Assembly: GCA_001574975.1 (NCBI GenBank)
Contig: KQ965747.1
Location: forward strand, 387,003-443,612
Reading direction: 5' to 3'
DNA from: Gonapodya prolifera JEL478
Taxonomy: Eukaryota > Monoblepharomycota > Monoblepharidomycetes > Monoblepharidales > Gonapodyaceae
DNA: 56,610 nt
A program made the translations under genes and the position numbers. The notes under the pieces were generated by a model. It searched no databases and was not told the DNA's origin. It saw only the letters and a program-made list of their open reading frames with translations. Shown in pieces: positions 9,981 through 22,852 of this stretch. Position 1 is the first letter of the stretch. Each line of letters starts with the position of its first letter.

Positions 9981-12900
9981 CTACGCCTGCCCTCGGTACT
10001 TCAATAGGTCAAGCTTCCGGAAACCCTTCGCGTCAAGCAGCTCTGGGGGCAAATCGGCTTCTACTTCTTCTGAGTAGCCATACTTGGCCAAGAGCCTGCG
10101 AATATTAGGCGGTCACTATCGACTCGTCGAGTGACGATACAAACTTTTGCTCACCTTGTTAGACCCTGAAGTTCCAACCACCAGGGCCTCATTGTGGCCT
10201 TTCTTTTCGTCAAGTTCGTCTCACCGGCAACAGATTCGACGGGGGAGTACGTTACTTGTGCACCGCGAATTCCAATGACACACGCAGTGTCGCTATCCGG
10301 GCAGTAGACATTCGGGCGCCGGGTCGATTTGATGTCGTCCGAATCCCGCTTCGTCGCCTTTCCGACATCAGACGTTGGAGAAGCAAAGCGTGGGGTAGGA
10401 GATCTGGTCGTCGGAGACGACCTGGTCAATCTCGCGAGCTCGGCCTGAGAAGCAGTACGTGGCATAGGTGACGCCAGAGGAATGTCGACATTTACATCCG
10501 TGTTCGAACCGTTGAGCTTCTTCTCCAGGCTCTCGAACGCCACCCTCTCCAGCCAATCCACACAGTTCACCGCCAAGCGAACAGCACGGCAACGATCAAG
10601 AGGACTTGGCACCCCGCCCTGCTGAAGGTGACCCAGGACTGCTGTACGCGCGTCAAAGAGCCCCTTCGCTTCGTCTCGAATGATGTTGGCGAGCTGCTCC
10701 GTGGTGTAAGTTTTCGCTCCGACGGCCTCGTTCCTGAGAATCACCCGTCCTTCGTTGGCGATCCCGCGCTGGTCTTCTTCAATGTAACGTCGCTTGAGGT
10801 GCTGAATGTCTGTCTGGATGCGAGCGAGGTTCAGCCCTTCTTCAGGAATGTAGGAAGTTGTGGCACCTGCTGCGAGACCTCCAAGCGTGGCGAGATACCT
10901 GTGACAGATGTTGGACAAGAAGTAAAGGCAAGGCTGATTGTATGACGTGCTAACTCAATGAACTGAAACCGGAGACATTACTAACCCGCACTCTCCGCCT
11001 TGAACCTCGACAATGAAAACTCTCTTCCTACTTGCTGCAGCGGATAATTTGATCCTATCGCAAGCTTCCACAATAGCGTTTAGTGCCGTATCAGACCCCA
11101 GGGAGTAATCAGTGCCTGGAACGTTGTTCGACACCGTGGCTGGAAGGTGGATGATCGGAATGCAGAATGCTGGATACAACGCTCGCGCACGGCTCAAATT
11201 CAACACCGAAGTGAAGCCCTTTTCATCCGAGGTGTGATACCGTTTTCAGTGACGCTTCTGGTATGACCATCAAAACATGAGAACTCACTTCGAAGCCACC
11301 GATCACCAGCAACGCCTGCAATCCCCATTTTTGGAAGCTGTACGCCAAGAGGCCCAATTCCAAGAACTCTGCGCCGCTTCCACCAGAACCTTTCCCAGTC
11401 GGAGCTGCACCAGGCAAAGGGGCCGGCTGAACCCTGTTCGTCCCAAGCTCGGAACCGCCTCTGGTCGTCCACCCGTTCACGTCTTGCCAGTTCAGGGTCT
11501 TCACATCCCCATCAACAAGGCCTTGGAAACCATTAGAGAAACCAAGCGGGGTGTGGCCACGGTTCAGAAGCAGGCGCACGGCGGATCTTGTTGCGGCGTT
11601 CATGCCTCCAGCTGGAGCTCCCACGTGGCAGATTCCGACACGAAGACGGTGTGTGGCTGGAACTGAATTGGATAGGGGCGCGTCGGCGAGGAGCGTGGAC
11701 TCGATGTAGGCGTCGTAGGCATGCTTGAACTCGGGGTCGCGGAGATCCATTGCTGCAGCGAAGTCTTTCCGAGAGACACAGTTCGCCACTTCTTTAGTCT
11801 ATATCATGACGTTAGTCACGAAGTGTCCGTTGTTGATGGGATTTTTATCAAATAGGTCGCCGTCATTGGCCTCTCTCACCGTTTTCACTGCTTCCATCAA
11901 AGGTACACTGGTCACCTGATTCTCGCTCATTCCAATCATCGGGCTCATAGTCGTTGGGTTTGCTTCAAGGACAGCGTCGACAGCGCGGGCACCCTGGACC
12001 GTTGCCTATGATCATTATAGTGGACATATGAAAAAATGTAATAGCAAAAAAATCTCAAAACATGGGACAAGACATACCAAAAAGCGATCGTAAGCGCTCG
12101 GAGTCCCTCCTCTTTGAATATGCCCCAGCGTCGTGACCCTAGTGTCCAAGCCGAGCCTCTTCTCAATGACCTCCTTCACCTTCTCTGGCTTCAGAGGCTG
12201 GAGACTTTGATCAATTGCTCCTTCGCACACAATGATGAGCGCCTTCCGATTCCCCATCTCCTTGTTCCGCTGAAGAAGTGCGCACATTTCAGACTCCCAG
12301 TCGGGGTATCGGGAGGTCATTGGAGGAGGACGCTCCGGAAGGAACACCCAGTCAGCACCAACGGCTATGGCTGCCATAAGAGCAAGCCAGCCGCAATGAC
12401 GACCCATAACTTCGACGACGAAGGCTCGCTGATGGGATGTCGCAAATTATGTTCAATGTGATGTGAAAAGCATGCTTGATGTTTTCACATACCTGGTGGG
12501 ACAACGCCGTAGATACAATTGAGTCGAGGGCTTCACAGATCCGGTGCAGAGATGTGTTGGCTCCGATTGTAATGTCTAATGATGGATATAGATCAGTGTG
12601 AACCTGCGATCAACATAACGAGGGACTTGGCTCACCGGTCATGGCCATGTCATTGTCGATACTTCCGACCAATCCCACTATTTTGAGCTCTGCGCCCACT
12701 CCCGTAGCTTCCTCCTGTGTAACTTTCCCCTCCTTCGCCAGCTCTTCAACCAGCCCTGCCCATTCCGCTCGTAAAATGTCCGCACCGGTCAGCGATCCAT
12801 CACCTCCAACCACAATGAGAGCGTCGATGCCTAGCTTTACCATGTTGAGACAGGCGGCGAGCCGGCCTGGGCGAGACCGGAAGGGAAGACACCTGGCGGA

Positions 12901-14332
12901 GCCAATCACAGTACCACCCTGGTGAGTGGGGCGCCGATGAGTTGGTACCGGAAATATATATTAGCGAGCGTAAGCGATCCGAGAAAGAAGCGGGGGCAAG
13001 CACCGAACGCATCTCCACTCACAAGCGGCATGATTCCCCGAAGATCCTCCCATCCAACTCGTTTGACTTTATCGCCACCATCAACGAGGCCCTGGTATCC
13101 TTCCAGAACCGCATATGGAATGCAGCACCTCGCCAGCGCACACCTGGCCACGGCTCGTACACAAGCGTTCATGCCAGAGCAATCCCCACCCGAGGTGAGG
13201 AAGGCAAGTCGTTTGGGGCGAGATTGAGATAGCGAGCGAAAAGGAGTAAGTGGGGTTGCGGACAAAGTCGGTGGGGATTGGGGGACGGTCAAAGGAGCTT
13301 CCGACGTGAATGGAACTGTTGACGTTGTGATTCGGATGAGGTTGGCGACCGGGTCGTACGTGTAGAGGTCGAGCGGAGCACTCGAAGACGCGGTTGGGGG
13401 ACGACGCCGAACATACGGGTGGTTGAGATTGTGAAGTGTGGACTCGGCAACCTAAAACGCCAGGTGGTGGTTCAATTAATGTGGGGGAAGTGGTGCTACC
13501 TCGAAGCCGTCCCGTTCATCTCCCCAAACCATGGCGTAGAGACAGCTCCACGTACACCTCTTGAATCGGGGAACCAGTGAAGTCCTTACCTACCGTCATG
13601 TTCTGGCCGACAAGCGTTATTTGAATTCCGCGAACATCTCCTTCCGCAAGCCGCTGCTGCCGCTCCTTAACTTTCTGAAGGAACCTCTCTTCAGACTCAA
13701 AATGCTCATTTCCAACGCTCGCTGGTTCTCGCAGTGTAAGGTGTATGGTCACACCAGTCAGACTAGAAGTGGAAAGCGAAGGATGCAGGTGTAACCAGGT
13801 GGACGGGACCTGCGAAAATGTGTGGGAGATGTTAGAAACCGTCGGCAAGAGACTCATCCTACGTCGTTCACCGCTGCTCCATCCAGAGTCGTCATGGCCG
13901 ACCAGTACTGCCGCCAACTCCACATGACAGTGCCACCGAATCAGAAAATTTCACGTGAAAAGAAACGTCCATCGTCGATGACAGCAGAATGAGCTTCAAA
14001 AATGATGGATTCTGATCCTGACAAGTCGAGGGCCAGCTGTCGATCGCGAAACTCATGTTGGCTGCCCTCTGAATCCAGAACGTCCTTGGACCTCAATCAT
14101 TAAGATATTTCATATAAAAGCGCGCTAGCAGTTTCCATCTTGCGGGTCCTTGAGCCACTGAGAACGCTCGACGATCACTCACCTGTTTGTCAACACCCGC
14201 AACCGGCTCCCCTGTCCGCGAAACGGTCTGAAACCCCAGAGCGAGGTAGAATTCCAATGTTTGATTATACACAGTCTCCGATGGAGCGGAGAATGAAACG
14301 TGAGAGAACGCGGCGAGGGGAGATGCTGCCAT
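9981..14332 (-). CDS. PFK1: ATP-dependent 6-phosphofructokinase subunit with N-terminal glyoxalase-like domain
   Basis: Phosphorylates fructose-6-phosphate to fructose-1,6-bisphosphate, the committed step of glycolysis, in the cytosol. The gene has many introns. The N-terminus (ATG at 14332, [19 protein letters not shown]) is the glyoxalase-like domain found in fungal octameric PFK. The catalytic half begins [12 protein letters not shown] near 13200, with [17 protein letters not shown] carrying the catalytic Asp and [10 protein letters not shown]. The C-terminal half has [13 protein letters not shown] and GFQGLVDGD, and [12 protein letters not shown] at the site matching TIDND: the catalytic Asp is replaced, as expected for the regulatory half of eukaryotic PFK. 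The end is [12 protein letters not shown] with the stop at 9983-9981. Only one subunit gene is in the window; the partner subunit would lie elsewhere. Confidence 0.93.
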
Positions 14333-15095
14333 TGTGTTGGTGTGGGGAGTTTCTGGGTCTCCGGTCTTCTCGTGTGAGAGGGTTGGAGAATCCCGAGCAA
14401 TGGAATGAATTCGTGGCGGAAACGCCGAAGATGCGCTCTGTTCGTCGTTCGGTTGGGAAGGTGATGGGCTTGATTGGGACGAGGTGAGGGTGATTCATCC
14501 AACACACCGACCCGTTTGTCCTCCCGGATTGTCTTTTCCTTGAAACATTTCCTGAAAATTTTGCGTTTCTAACAGAATGGAATCGAGCATAGTTTTCCAT
14601 CAGTATTTAAATTGGCAAACTCCGACGGCAACTCATAAAACGCAGTCAACATAGTTGTATTCTCGTTGGTACATTCTGCGGCAAGTCAATTGTTGACTTG
14701 TGTCCACCCAGCAGTGTGCAGGTTGTTGAATGCCGTCTTACCAAACTTACAACTCAACTTTTTCGAAACTTTGATTCGCACGAAAGATTTGGGAAAGGGG
14801 AAATGGGAAAAATGCTACAACCTTACCACGGTTCTTACCCGTGAAACTACGTCATCAACCTATTATCCATCTCTCTGCAGAAGAATGTTGAGGAGGACAT
14901 ACTTACTGCTACTTACTCCACTATGTATGCAGCAGTTGCCTCATAGGAAGCCAGGTGTCCGTGAGTGTTCTTGCCACCCAAACCTTATAAAACCCAACTC
15001 CAAAAACCGTGTTCAACCGTCAACATCCCCGTGATACCCTCCACGTCACCGTTTCAAACCTCCACACCAACCCCTGCAATGATCCACGTCGCTCT
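14333..15095. other. Intergenic region between U1-70K and PFK1
   Basis: No supported gene. Holds the PFK1 promoter on the right-to-left strand and the 3' UTR of the U1-70K gene. Short plus-strand ORFs here (for example 14666-15034) have no family signal. Confidence 0.4.
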
Positions 15096-16767
15096 TTAGT
15101 GCCTCTCCCTCCGATCCCTCCGGTCTTTGTCTCTGTCACCGCGATCGCGGTCTCTGTCTTTGTCCCCACGATCGCGGTCTCGATCACGACGGTCACCACG
15201 ATCGCGGTCCCGGTCTCTGTCCCGGTCGGATCGGTCACGGTCGTCAGTGCGCTCACGCTTGATCCGGTCGGATGGGCTCCGTGACCGAGATCTACAAGCA
15301 AAAAGGGTATTTGAAGTAAGGGACAACTGTCAGTGTGTAGTTTACCAATCTCAACACAAAGCGTACCTGTCACGTTTGCGATCACTTCTGTCGCCCCTGT
15401 CTCGATCACCCGACCTGTCACCTTTATCACCTCTTGGGGTGTCTCTCTCCACAATCTCGACTTTCGGCCCAGGATACCCGTCATCTCGAGGACCGCCGTA
15501 GCCACCGCCATTGTACCCTCCCCCGTTACCATAAGCCCCGCCGTAGCCACCTCGTCCGCCTCCAAACCCATCCCTTGGTGCGTCTTCGTCCCTGTAGCCG
15601 ATTCCCCGCCCGTAGCCTCCACCACGAGGAGGACCTCCTTCCCACCCGCCCCGTCCTCCTAGGGGACCACCCCACCCTCCTCGGAACCCTCCAGGGGGAC
15701 CACCGCGGTATCCGCCACGGAAACCACCACGGAAGCCCCCCCCACCATAGGGTGGCGGACCACCACCATATCCTCCAGGGCCGCCATACCCACCACCCCC
15801 ACCGTATGGAGGTCCTCCTGGGCCTCCGAGCCCACCCGGTGGGCCGCCAGGACCTGGACCGAGACCTTCCAAGGCTGGTGGAAGAGAGCGAACCCCAGCA
15901 ACGTCCCTCCCCGAATACTTCTGATTATCTTTTGGGCCTCCGACCCTGAGGGCACCAAGGCCGCCTCCCAACCGCCTTGGACGCCAGCCTTTGACAGTTC
16001 TCCCTCTTTCGATGTCAACCATTACCCGCCGCCCGTCGATCTTCATGCCATCGGCGTCGCGGTAGGCAGCAGCGAAATCGCGTTCCCGGCGGAACTCTAC
16101 GAATGCGTAACCGCGGCTCTTGCCCGTGAGCTTGTCGGTGACAAGATGGACGTGGTCCACTGGTCCGTATACTTCGAATGCATGGAGGAGGGAATCAGAG
16201 GTTGTCGAGTATGCCTGTATTGCATGAAGGTAGAAGTTGCGTTGCACGCAGAAGTATTGTTAGGAACGAGTTACCACAACAAACGCATATTACCGCATGT
16301 TGATGTCCCCTATACTCACCAAGCGTCCCACAAAAAGGGTTCTGAACGGGTCTGAGTCGGCATTGGGGTCACGGTCTGGATTCCACTCCTCGACGGCCTT
16401 TTCGAGATTGTCCTGAGCTCGTTTGCGTCGATCCTCGCGCTTTTGAGTTGCGGGAATTCGGAAATTGAAGCGAAGAAATGCGTATCAGAATTTACATATC
16501 TGATGCGCAGCAAACCACAAATCCACGACACCCGAGCAACAAAGCCACCTGTTCCATACTTACCCTTTTCTTGATTGTCTCCATAATCGGTTCCTTCTTC
16601 TCATAGTCCTGGTCATGTACACTTCCCCTTTCCAAGAATTCAGCAAGCGACCCTGTATACCTGGTCTGCTTGCGCTTCAGGATATCCTTGTCGGTGGGAG
16701 TGAGGTGCGGGAGGGGTGGACGGGGCTGGAAGAGCCGAACAAGGTTCGGGGGGAGCGTGGCGGTCAT
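15096..16767 (-). CDS. SNRNP70: U1 small nuclear ribonucleoprotein 70 kDa homolog
   Basis: Binds stem-loop I of U1 snRNA and helps define 5' splice sites in the nucleus. The N-terminus [20 protein letters not shown] matches the family signature. It is followed by a charged helix, then [10 protein letters not shown] (RNP2), an intron, and the RRM with [26 protein letters not shown] (RNP1) and [20 protein letters not shown]. The C-terminus is rich in Gly/Arg/Tyr (RGG and GYGG-like repeats, 15.5-15.9 kb) and ends in an Arg-Asp/Arg-Glu alternating tail (15.10-15.28 kb), as in metazoan and plant homologs rather than the short yeast Snp1. Stop is at 15096. Introns interrupt the N-terminal, RRM and tail parts. 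Confidence 0.92.
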
Positions 16768-16943
16768 TGCAACAGGTCGCGAGATGGGTTAGTTCAGCAG
16801 GTGGAGTGGGGCTAAATGTATACGAGGCCAAGATGGGAACGAAATGCTCTGCTGCGCGTGTTGGAATTGGACCGCAATCACGGCTGCCAGTGCTGGTGAA
16901 AACAAGAGAGGGACCGAGCACCGACGCACAAAGAATCGTGTCA

Positions 16944-17843
16944 CTAATTGATGCTTGGCAACATGCTTTTCTTCCTCCTCCCCTCTTCTTCTGAGCTAAT
17001 ATTTATTTCATACAGCGGAGAATTTTCAAGTTTACCTTCGTTGCCGCAGTCTGGCATGTCTACGAGGAAACCAACCGGTCCATCCTTGGTGATTTGACGG
17101 TTCATGAGCACGGGGGTGATATCCAAGGTGTGGCGAGGATAATTGGTGAGTAAAACCTTGATCTTGTTTCACACCACTCGACAACACCGTTGGGGGCAAC
17201 CCCCGCCCCTGAATGAAAAGGTGAGACTAACCTTGTTCCATTTTATAAGAGTCGGAACAGCTGTTGCGTGTATGCGTGGGTCGTTTCGGTAAAAGTTCCT
17301 TCAAGGAGAGAAAAATCAGTTTCGGGACTGTCTCGAGTATGCTCTTCCGTGGAGACTCAACGCACTTATCGCCGTGACCGATGGGCGGCAGCTTCCATCT
17401 TAATGAAGTGTCGAGAAAGCAGGCGAAAGTTCAGAAAGGATATTTGGTTATGATGAGCCACAACTCACTCTTCTCTCGTCCCGGCGGGGACGTAGATCAA
17501 CGTGACGTTAGCTTTCGTGGCATAGGTCTTTGGTTCCGACACTACATTATACAGTGATTTCGGAGAGCTACATGAGATTCGCGAAACCCCAAACAACACA
17601 ATGAGGCATCTGCTCTTACCTTGACAATCAGGACACCACTTGGACCCACATCATTCCCACCAATGACACGCGACACGTAGTAAGTTACTCGTACCGTTCG
17701 CGGGTCCAGTTGGGCGCGTTGCTCACCGACTTCCCCGCTTTCGGCAATTTATTCCCGTACAGAAAGACGTAGACGGTGCCGTCCTCCGCGAGTTGGGCGT
17801 CGAGGATCGCGTCAAATGATGATGCGGATTCAATCAGTGCCAT
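16944..17843 (-). CDS. TXNDC17: TXNDC17-like thioredoxin-fold oxidoreductase
   Basis: A cytosolic disulfide reductase of the TRP14 type. Start ATG at 17843 gives MALIESASSFDAILDAQ, then YVFLYGNKLPKAGKS. After an intron comes the active site SWCPDCQ (WCxxC, about residue 40), then SEPKTYATKANVTLIYVPAG, REEWKLPPIGHGDK, NFYRNDPRIHATAVPTLIKW with the cis-Pro loop, each across short introns whose phases match. The exon after WNK continues in frame with VLLTNYPRHTLDITPVLMNR and a roughly 60-residue tail to a stop at 16944. Family members usually end soon after the position of this junction, so the tail is an extension unless the true last exon is shorter. Electrons would come from thioredoxin reductase. 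Confidence 0.75.
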
Positions 17844-18096
17844 GATGTGGGAACGGTGATTGGTTGTTGTAGGGTGATTATGAAGTTGATCGCGCAATTA
17901 TCAACGTTATAGCGTAAGGGAATTTTTGAGTTGACATAAAGCTCCGTTCTTTACAATCAATGGGTCTCTGTTTCTCAATATTTAGTATCCAAGACTGACA
18001 TACATATTGTTTTCATGCAGTCGGCGCGTAGTGTAAGTGCCAAAATCAAACAAAAGACTATTCTTCTATAGCGTGATTGATAACGAAAGCCGTTCT

Positions 18097-20283
18097 TCAA
18101 TTCTTGCACCTTTTGTAGATCGCCGCGAGCGAAGGTTGTGGTCCAATCGCCTGCGTCGCATTGTTCTGTTTCCACTCCTCGAACAACGGCCTCTCAAACT
18201 CCAAAAACTGCGCCGGGGTGCACTTTGCAAACTGGACCCTGGGCACCGAATTGAAAAACCTGTCATACTTTGGGTCCAGAGCGTCCTTGAGGCTCGCAAC
18301 GGGGGCGTGCGAGCCGAGCAGTGCCTGCCACGGGTTGCGGCATGCGGCGCCCTTGCATGTCTTGAGGATGAACATGAGCGCGTCGATCCGGCTGGCGACA
18401 GTCTGGGCGGACGCGCATAGGCCTGGGATGATGGCGGTCTTGTCACCGGTGGTGTTGAAGCCGGCGGGGAAGAGATTGCTCATTTGGTAGGGGTCTTTTT
18501 GCATGTCGTAGCTGGTGGAGCGTGGGTTTGGAGTTGAGGCGAGAAGAAGGGTACGTTTGTCAGGAAAATCTTCGGGTTGAAGGAAGAGCGACGTCACTTA
18601 CAGTTCGTGGTCGTTGTTGCACCAAATACCTGTTCAACAAAAGTCAGATTTTGCAAAAACGTACTTGTGGAGTTCTTGACCGATTACTCACCGTAGAAAA
18701 GGTTGTAATTCGACCCCACCAACCGCAGCGACTTATACGTCGTGTTCAAGCTTGCCGTGTTCAGAATCTGCCCCGTGACCTCCGACACTGACGAAATCCC
18801 CTGTATCCACATCTCCGCCAACGTCACCTCCCTCTTGCGTCCCGCCACATTGGCCCAATCCAGGTCGGGCGCCGTCACAGGGATCGGCGTCCCATCGAAC
18901 TCATCCCTGAGCGGCAACCCTGCCAACTTGAGCACGGTGGGTGCAAGATCCACATGGCTCGTTACTACATCCGCCACCCTTCCACACGCCACCCCGGGCC
19001 CACGCACGATAAAGGGCACGTTGACGTCCTCCTCGTACGGGCACAGTTTCCCGGGCGGAAGGCGGTGGTTCCCGATGTGGAAACCGTTGTCGGAGGAGTA
19101 GATCACGTAGGTGTTGTCGAGGAGGTCGAGCGCGTCCAGCCGGGAGAACAGCTCGTCGATTTTGGCGTCGACGGATTGGAGCGAGCGCAGACGCAGGCGG
19201 TACCATTCGTCGTTGGTCGCGATGTAGGAGTCCGTCAGTTTGGGGAGGTTGCGGACCCAACCGCCGCCGGAGGGCTGCGTGGAAGAGAGGGGAGGGCGCG
19301 ATTGTCAGAACAAGCGGCTCTCTGACGGCATAAAGAGGAGGAGTGCGTGCCGGAGAAGTATAACTCACCACGTCCGGGTTGAAGTTTGGGGTTCTTGGAG
19401 CAATTAAATCCTTGAACATGTCCTTGTACGGCGTGTCCGAAACCGGTGGCCCAAGACCCCCGTTCGGAAACGGCGCCGGAGCCTCAAAGTGTGGTGCAAT
19501 TGGGTTGATGGTGAGGAAGAACGGGCTCCCGTTTGGGTCTGCCGCGGCCTCGTCCAGGAACTCGAACGCGCTGGCGAAGACAAAGTTGGTGTTGTAGGTG
19601 CCGTTGTAGACTTGCGGAGGGGCTTGGTTTTTGGTGGAGCCTGGCATGTTGTATTGGTATGTGTACGGTTCGAGGAGGAAGTCCTGAGGGATTTTGGGTG
19701 CGAAAAACTTGGATCTGGGAGAAAGAGAAGTAGCAGCATAAGCAATTCCTCACTGAGCCAGTCCAACCGGCGGGGAATGGGTTGTTGTAGTTCGTGATGT
19801 TGTGGACGTTCAAGAACTTTCCCGAGTAGTATGTCTTGTATCCGCCCTGCTGCAGCCATATGGGGAGGTACTTGTCGTTGAACCCTTGCTTCATGAACTT
19901 GTAGTAGCCACCTTGGGTGTGGGGTGGGGAGAGTATCGTCATCAGCAGTCCAAAGCATATGTTGAACTTGAACACCCACCGTGAATGGGATTCACATGCG
20001 TGACGTTCGTGTTGTGTGCGTGCAGACCCGTCCACATCGACGCTCGAGATGGGCAGCAGACGGATACGGTACAGTAGTGTCGTGTGAACGAGGTCCCCTG
20101 ATCAACCATGTGCTTCTTGAGCAGGGGCATGTAGTCGAGACTGTTGAGCTTTACGTCTTGGTCGTCCGTAAGGATGAAGATGATATTTGGCTTCTGTGCG
20201 GGCCATCCGTGCGATCCGGGGACGAGAGATGCGAGCGACGCGGTTGCGGCCAGCAGCGCGGGGAGGACGGCGAGGAAGCGCAT
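18097..20283 (-). CDS. Secreted sulfatase
   Basis: Hydrolyses sulfate esters of carbohydrates or glycans; arylsulfatase or N-acetylglucosamine-6-sulfatase-like. The ATG at 20283 starts a signal peptide (MRFLAVLPALLAATASLASL) with a likely cleavage after the hydrophobic core. Then come PNIIFILTDDQD (metal-binding Asp pair), VSVCCPSRASMWTG with the C-x-P-S-R sulfatase signature whose Cys becomes formylglycine, and HNTNVTHVN. Later exons hold YSSDNGFHIGNHRLPPGK and YEEDVNVPF, matching the DNG metal-site and Lys motif, and GSNYNLFYGIW. Length is about 600 residues with several introns; stop at 18097. Residue patterns are intact, so the enzyme should be active if a formylglycine-generating enzyme is present. 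Confidence 0.88.
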
Positions 20284-20871
20284 GGTGGCCTAGCGCCGAA
20301 GGCAGGTGGTTGTGGAGTTCCCTGTGGCGGATTTCGGTGATGCGAGGGCGTTTCGTAGTGTGGAGCAGCCCTGAGGCATTGCAGAGTGAAATCCCCAGGG
20401 TTGCTCATGCATAGACGTTTGCTGGGAGACGAGAAGACTCGGCGGGGAAGTAGCAGAGGGAGAATTCCAGAAATCCATCCAAAGCCGAGTGAAAAGTGAC
20501 CGAAAAGACGTTCTAGCGGCGTGTGCCAAGAGCGGCCGAGCGGGCGATTCGTCCCGTTTCGTCAACAGTGTAAGTGGCGCACCGCCCTCAGGGGAGCGGC
20601 GCATCGTTACCTGCCGATACGCGTATGATCCGATCGCGTTTCGGAGTTTAAATCGCTCCGCGATTCGCGAATGTATTCTCGCTGAGAGGGAACTGGAAGT
20701 GGGCGGAAGTCGCATGGCCCACTCATAGGAGAACACGGTTCCGTCGATCGACGTCAAGTGTGATCCATGTGAGATAAATTGTGGCGATATCAACAATAAC
20801 GCAGTCTTTTTGCCAGTTGATCCCAAGTCAGTGGTACGGTTTGTGGTGGGTGATATATTGAATAGAACAAA
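20284..20871. other. Intergenic region between divergent genes
   Basis: The sulfatase starts leftwards at 20283 and a small ORF runs rightwards from 20872, so this is a possible shared promoter. ORFs of 60-200 codons here are antisense shadows without family signals. Confidence 0.4.
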
Positions 20872-21234
20872 TTGTTTGCCAAGACTGCCAAACCGATGCA
20901 AACCGAACCCCAATCCCCATCCCGTAAAAGCTTTACATTCACACGTCTCATCGACGGCCTGACGTACAACTTCACCCAGACATCGCAGCCCTCACGACAC
21001 TCCTCATCATCAGGGGCACCTCGATACCGTCGCAACGACGGTCACGTGCTCGTCCTTAAAGACCCGCAGAAAGGGTGGGCTGCGGTTGAAGCAGCCACGG
21101 GACAGGTGACGGGAAAGTCTTGGGAGTGGACATTGGCTAGTTTAATGCATGCACCAGACTATCCGCCTGAGGGAGAGTGGGTCAGCAAGAAGGGACATAA
21201 GTTGTACGTGTATGTTCTCAAATACTCTCTGTAA
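20872..21234 (+). CDS. Hypothetical protein, 120 aa, single exon
   Basis: A continuous frame from ATG 20872 (MFAKTAKPMQTEPQSPSRK), with a second Met nine codons in. It includes RLIDGLTYNFTQTS, a Ser/Arg-rich loop, HVLVLKDPQKGWAAVEAATGQ, a WEWTLASLMHAPDYPPEGEW block and ends KLYVYVLKYSL. Aromatic and turn-forming residues make it look like a folded domain rather than a random ORF. I do not recognise a family. No intron is needed. It is followed immediately by the ankyrin pseudogene. Confidence 0.45.
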   Translation: MFAKTAKPMQTEPQSPSRKSFTFTRLIDGLTYNFTQTSQPSRHSSSSGAPRYRRNDGHVLVLKDPQKGWAAVEAATGQVTGKSWEWTLASLMHAPDYPPEGEWVSKKGHKLYVYVLKYSL

Positions 21235-21281
21235 GCGGTCAAAGATATGGTCACGGGAAGTTTTATATTGTCCTCAGCAAG

Positions 21282-22467
21282 TTGATCGGCGCCAGTTTGT
21301 CTCCAGAATCTTTGATCGCAGTTTTACGTCCGGCAACAACGGGCGTCACTCTCGTGGAATGTCAACGAGCCTTGGAACTTCTCGCTTCCCTTCTCCTCCC
21401 TCCCGAACTTCAACTTCGCATTTCCGCGAAGAGAATGATCGCCTCCCGTCCCTCGTCTGCAGGCTCAATCGCCACTTTTATTCCATGTTGGTGACTCCAG
21501 ACGTCATCGCAGCTCGCACTCTCCGTGGCTTCTCGAACTGCCATAGTCGTGCAATCCACATTGAGTGCCATCGAAATATCCCCGACTTCAACGTCGTAAC
21601 AGCGCTCCTTCAACTCCAGTCGGCGATCGCGCCTTCCGAGGACTCTCCGCAATATTTGCACTGCCTGACCCTCGTGGATCTATTGAACCAACTGGGGAAA
21701 TAGAAGACAGGAATATCTCAACGACACGCTTTTCCCCGCTGCTGAGAGCGACAATCTTGCAATGATGCGTTCCCTTCTGCACAGCGGAGATGATCCGCTA
21801 GGAACATTGGAACAGTGGACATGAGTACACTCTCAGCAGGGCACGTAGAAGCAGCGCTTATTCTGCTCGACGCCGGCGCAGCGGGCAGCAAAATCAATTG
21901 GGGCTGGTTGCTCCCAGACTTGGTGCGTGGAGAGATGATAGAGGCAGCACAACTTCTCTTGGACTATAATGCTGATATCCACGCCTACGATCAAGAGGCG
22001 TTGCACGCAGCGCGTGAGTACGACTTGATCGACATGGCTCGGCTTCTTTTAGACCCAGGAGCGGACGCTAATCCCTAAGGAGGACGATAACCCCTGAGTA
22101 CAACTGCGAGTGAGTATGGTCACGTGGGCTTGGCTTCTTTACTTGTGGAACGCGGTGCCAACGTGAACGCAATAACAACGAGGCGTTTTTCAATGCTGTT
22201 TGGAGGTGTTACTGGGATCTTGCCCTCATGCTTCTAGACGGTGCCAAGCCACCCACTCGGAGCAGCTATTTCATTTTGATTTCAGCCATGGACCACCCCG
22301 ACGATGTACGGCGCCTTTTCCCCTACGGTGCCAACATGAGCGAATGGGAGGTTCATTTTGTCGCTCGATATGGTTGTGTGAAGATCCTGCGATTGTTTCT
22401 GCAGCACCCATTGGTCGAAATATTTAATCAAGACATGAAGACAATTGGTTTGGGAGAACGCGTGTAA
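21282..22467 (+). pseudogene. Decayed F-box/ankyrin-repeat protein
   Basis: Ankyrin-like units are readable in several frames: SAGHVEAALILLDAGAAG and EAAQLLLDYNADIHAYD and LIDMARLLLDPGADANP near 21830-22080, plus later fragments in other frames to about 22467. A stretch near 21390 (LLLPPELQLRIS) resembles an F-box-like start seen in the second ankyrin relic at 45.9-47.2 kb (ILQLTPEIILRIS). Frame changes near 21700-21820 and after 22078, with stops, prevent a continuous product. No intron consensus explains them all, so this is probably a pseudogene, though draft-sequence indels could contribute. Confidence 0.55.
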
Positions 22468-22852
22468 AGGAAATGGCTGGGTGCCGTGGAATTCCTAGCG
22501 GCTGGGGGTTGGAGTGGGAATATGCTGAGGGTGTGCTAGATGGCATGCGACGTGATCACCAAATCGAAAGAATTGAAGCAGTCTGGGTGAAGTAGTCCAA
22601 ATATGTGATGTATTTCTTGTGTTAACAATGGAGGTTTTCCACAATTATTCATTGCATGACTTGGACCGTGTCGCAGGGTTAAATATATGATATCAACGTG
22701 CGGTGTTTTGTTATTTGCATTCAATGTTTGATGTCAACAAAAGTAGATCTGGGTATGCTTGAAAGGAACAAAAATAATTGCAAAACAATATCTAATTCTC
22801 ATGAAGACACACAAGCCTTTAGCCATCAGACGATTCCTCAGCCTCCACCTCA
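22468..22852. other. Intergenic region between ankyrin relic and Cys-rich copy B
   Basis: AT-rich, no recognisable gene. The 3' ends of two oppositely oriented pseudogenes face each other here. Confidence 0.35.

Noticed and set aside
15100-15290. CRISPR-like or tandem DNA repeat
   Set aside because: The repetitiveness comes from alternating Arg/Asp codons in the U1-70K tail, without spacers.
15351-15949. Plus-strand His/Pro-rich ORFs near 15.4-15.9 kb
   Set aside because: They are antisense to the Gly/Arg-rich part of U1-70K, which fully explains the open frames.
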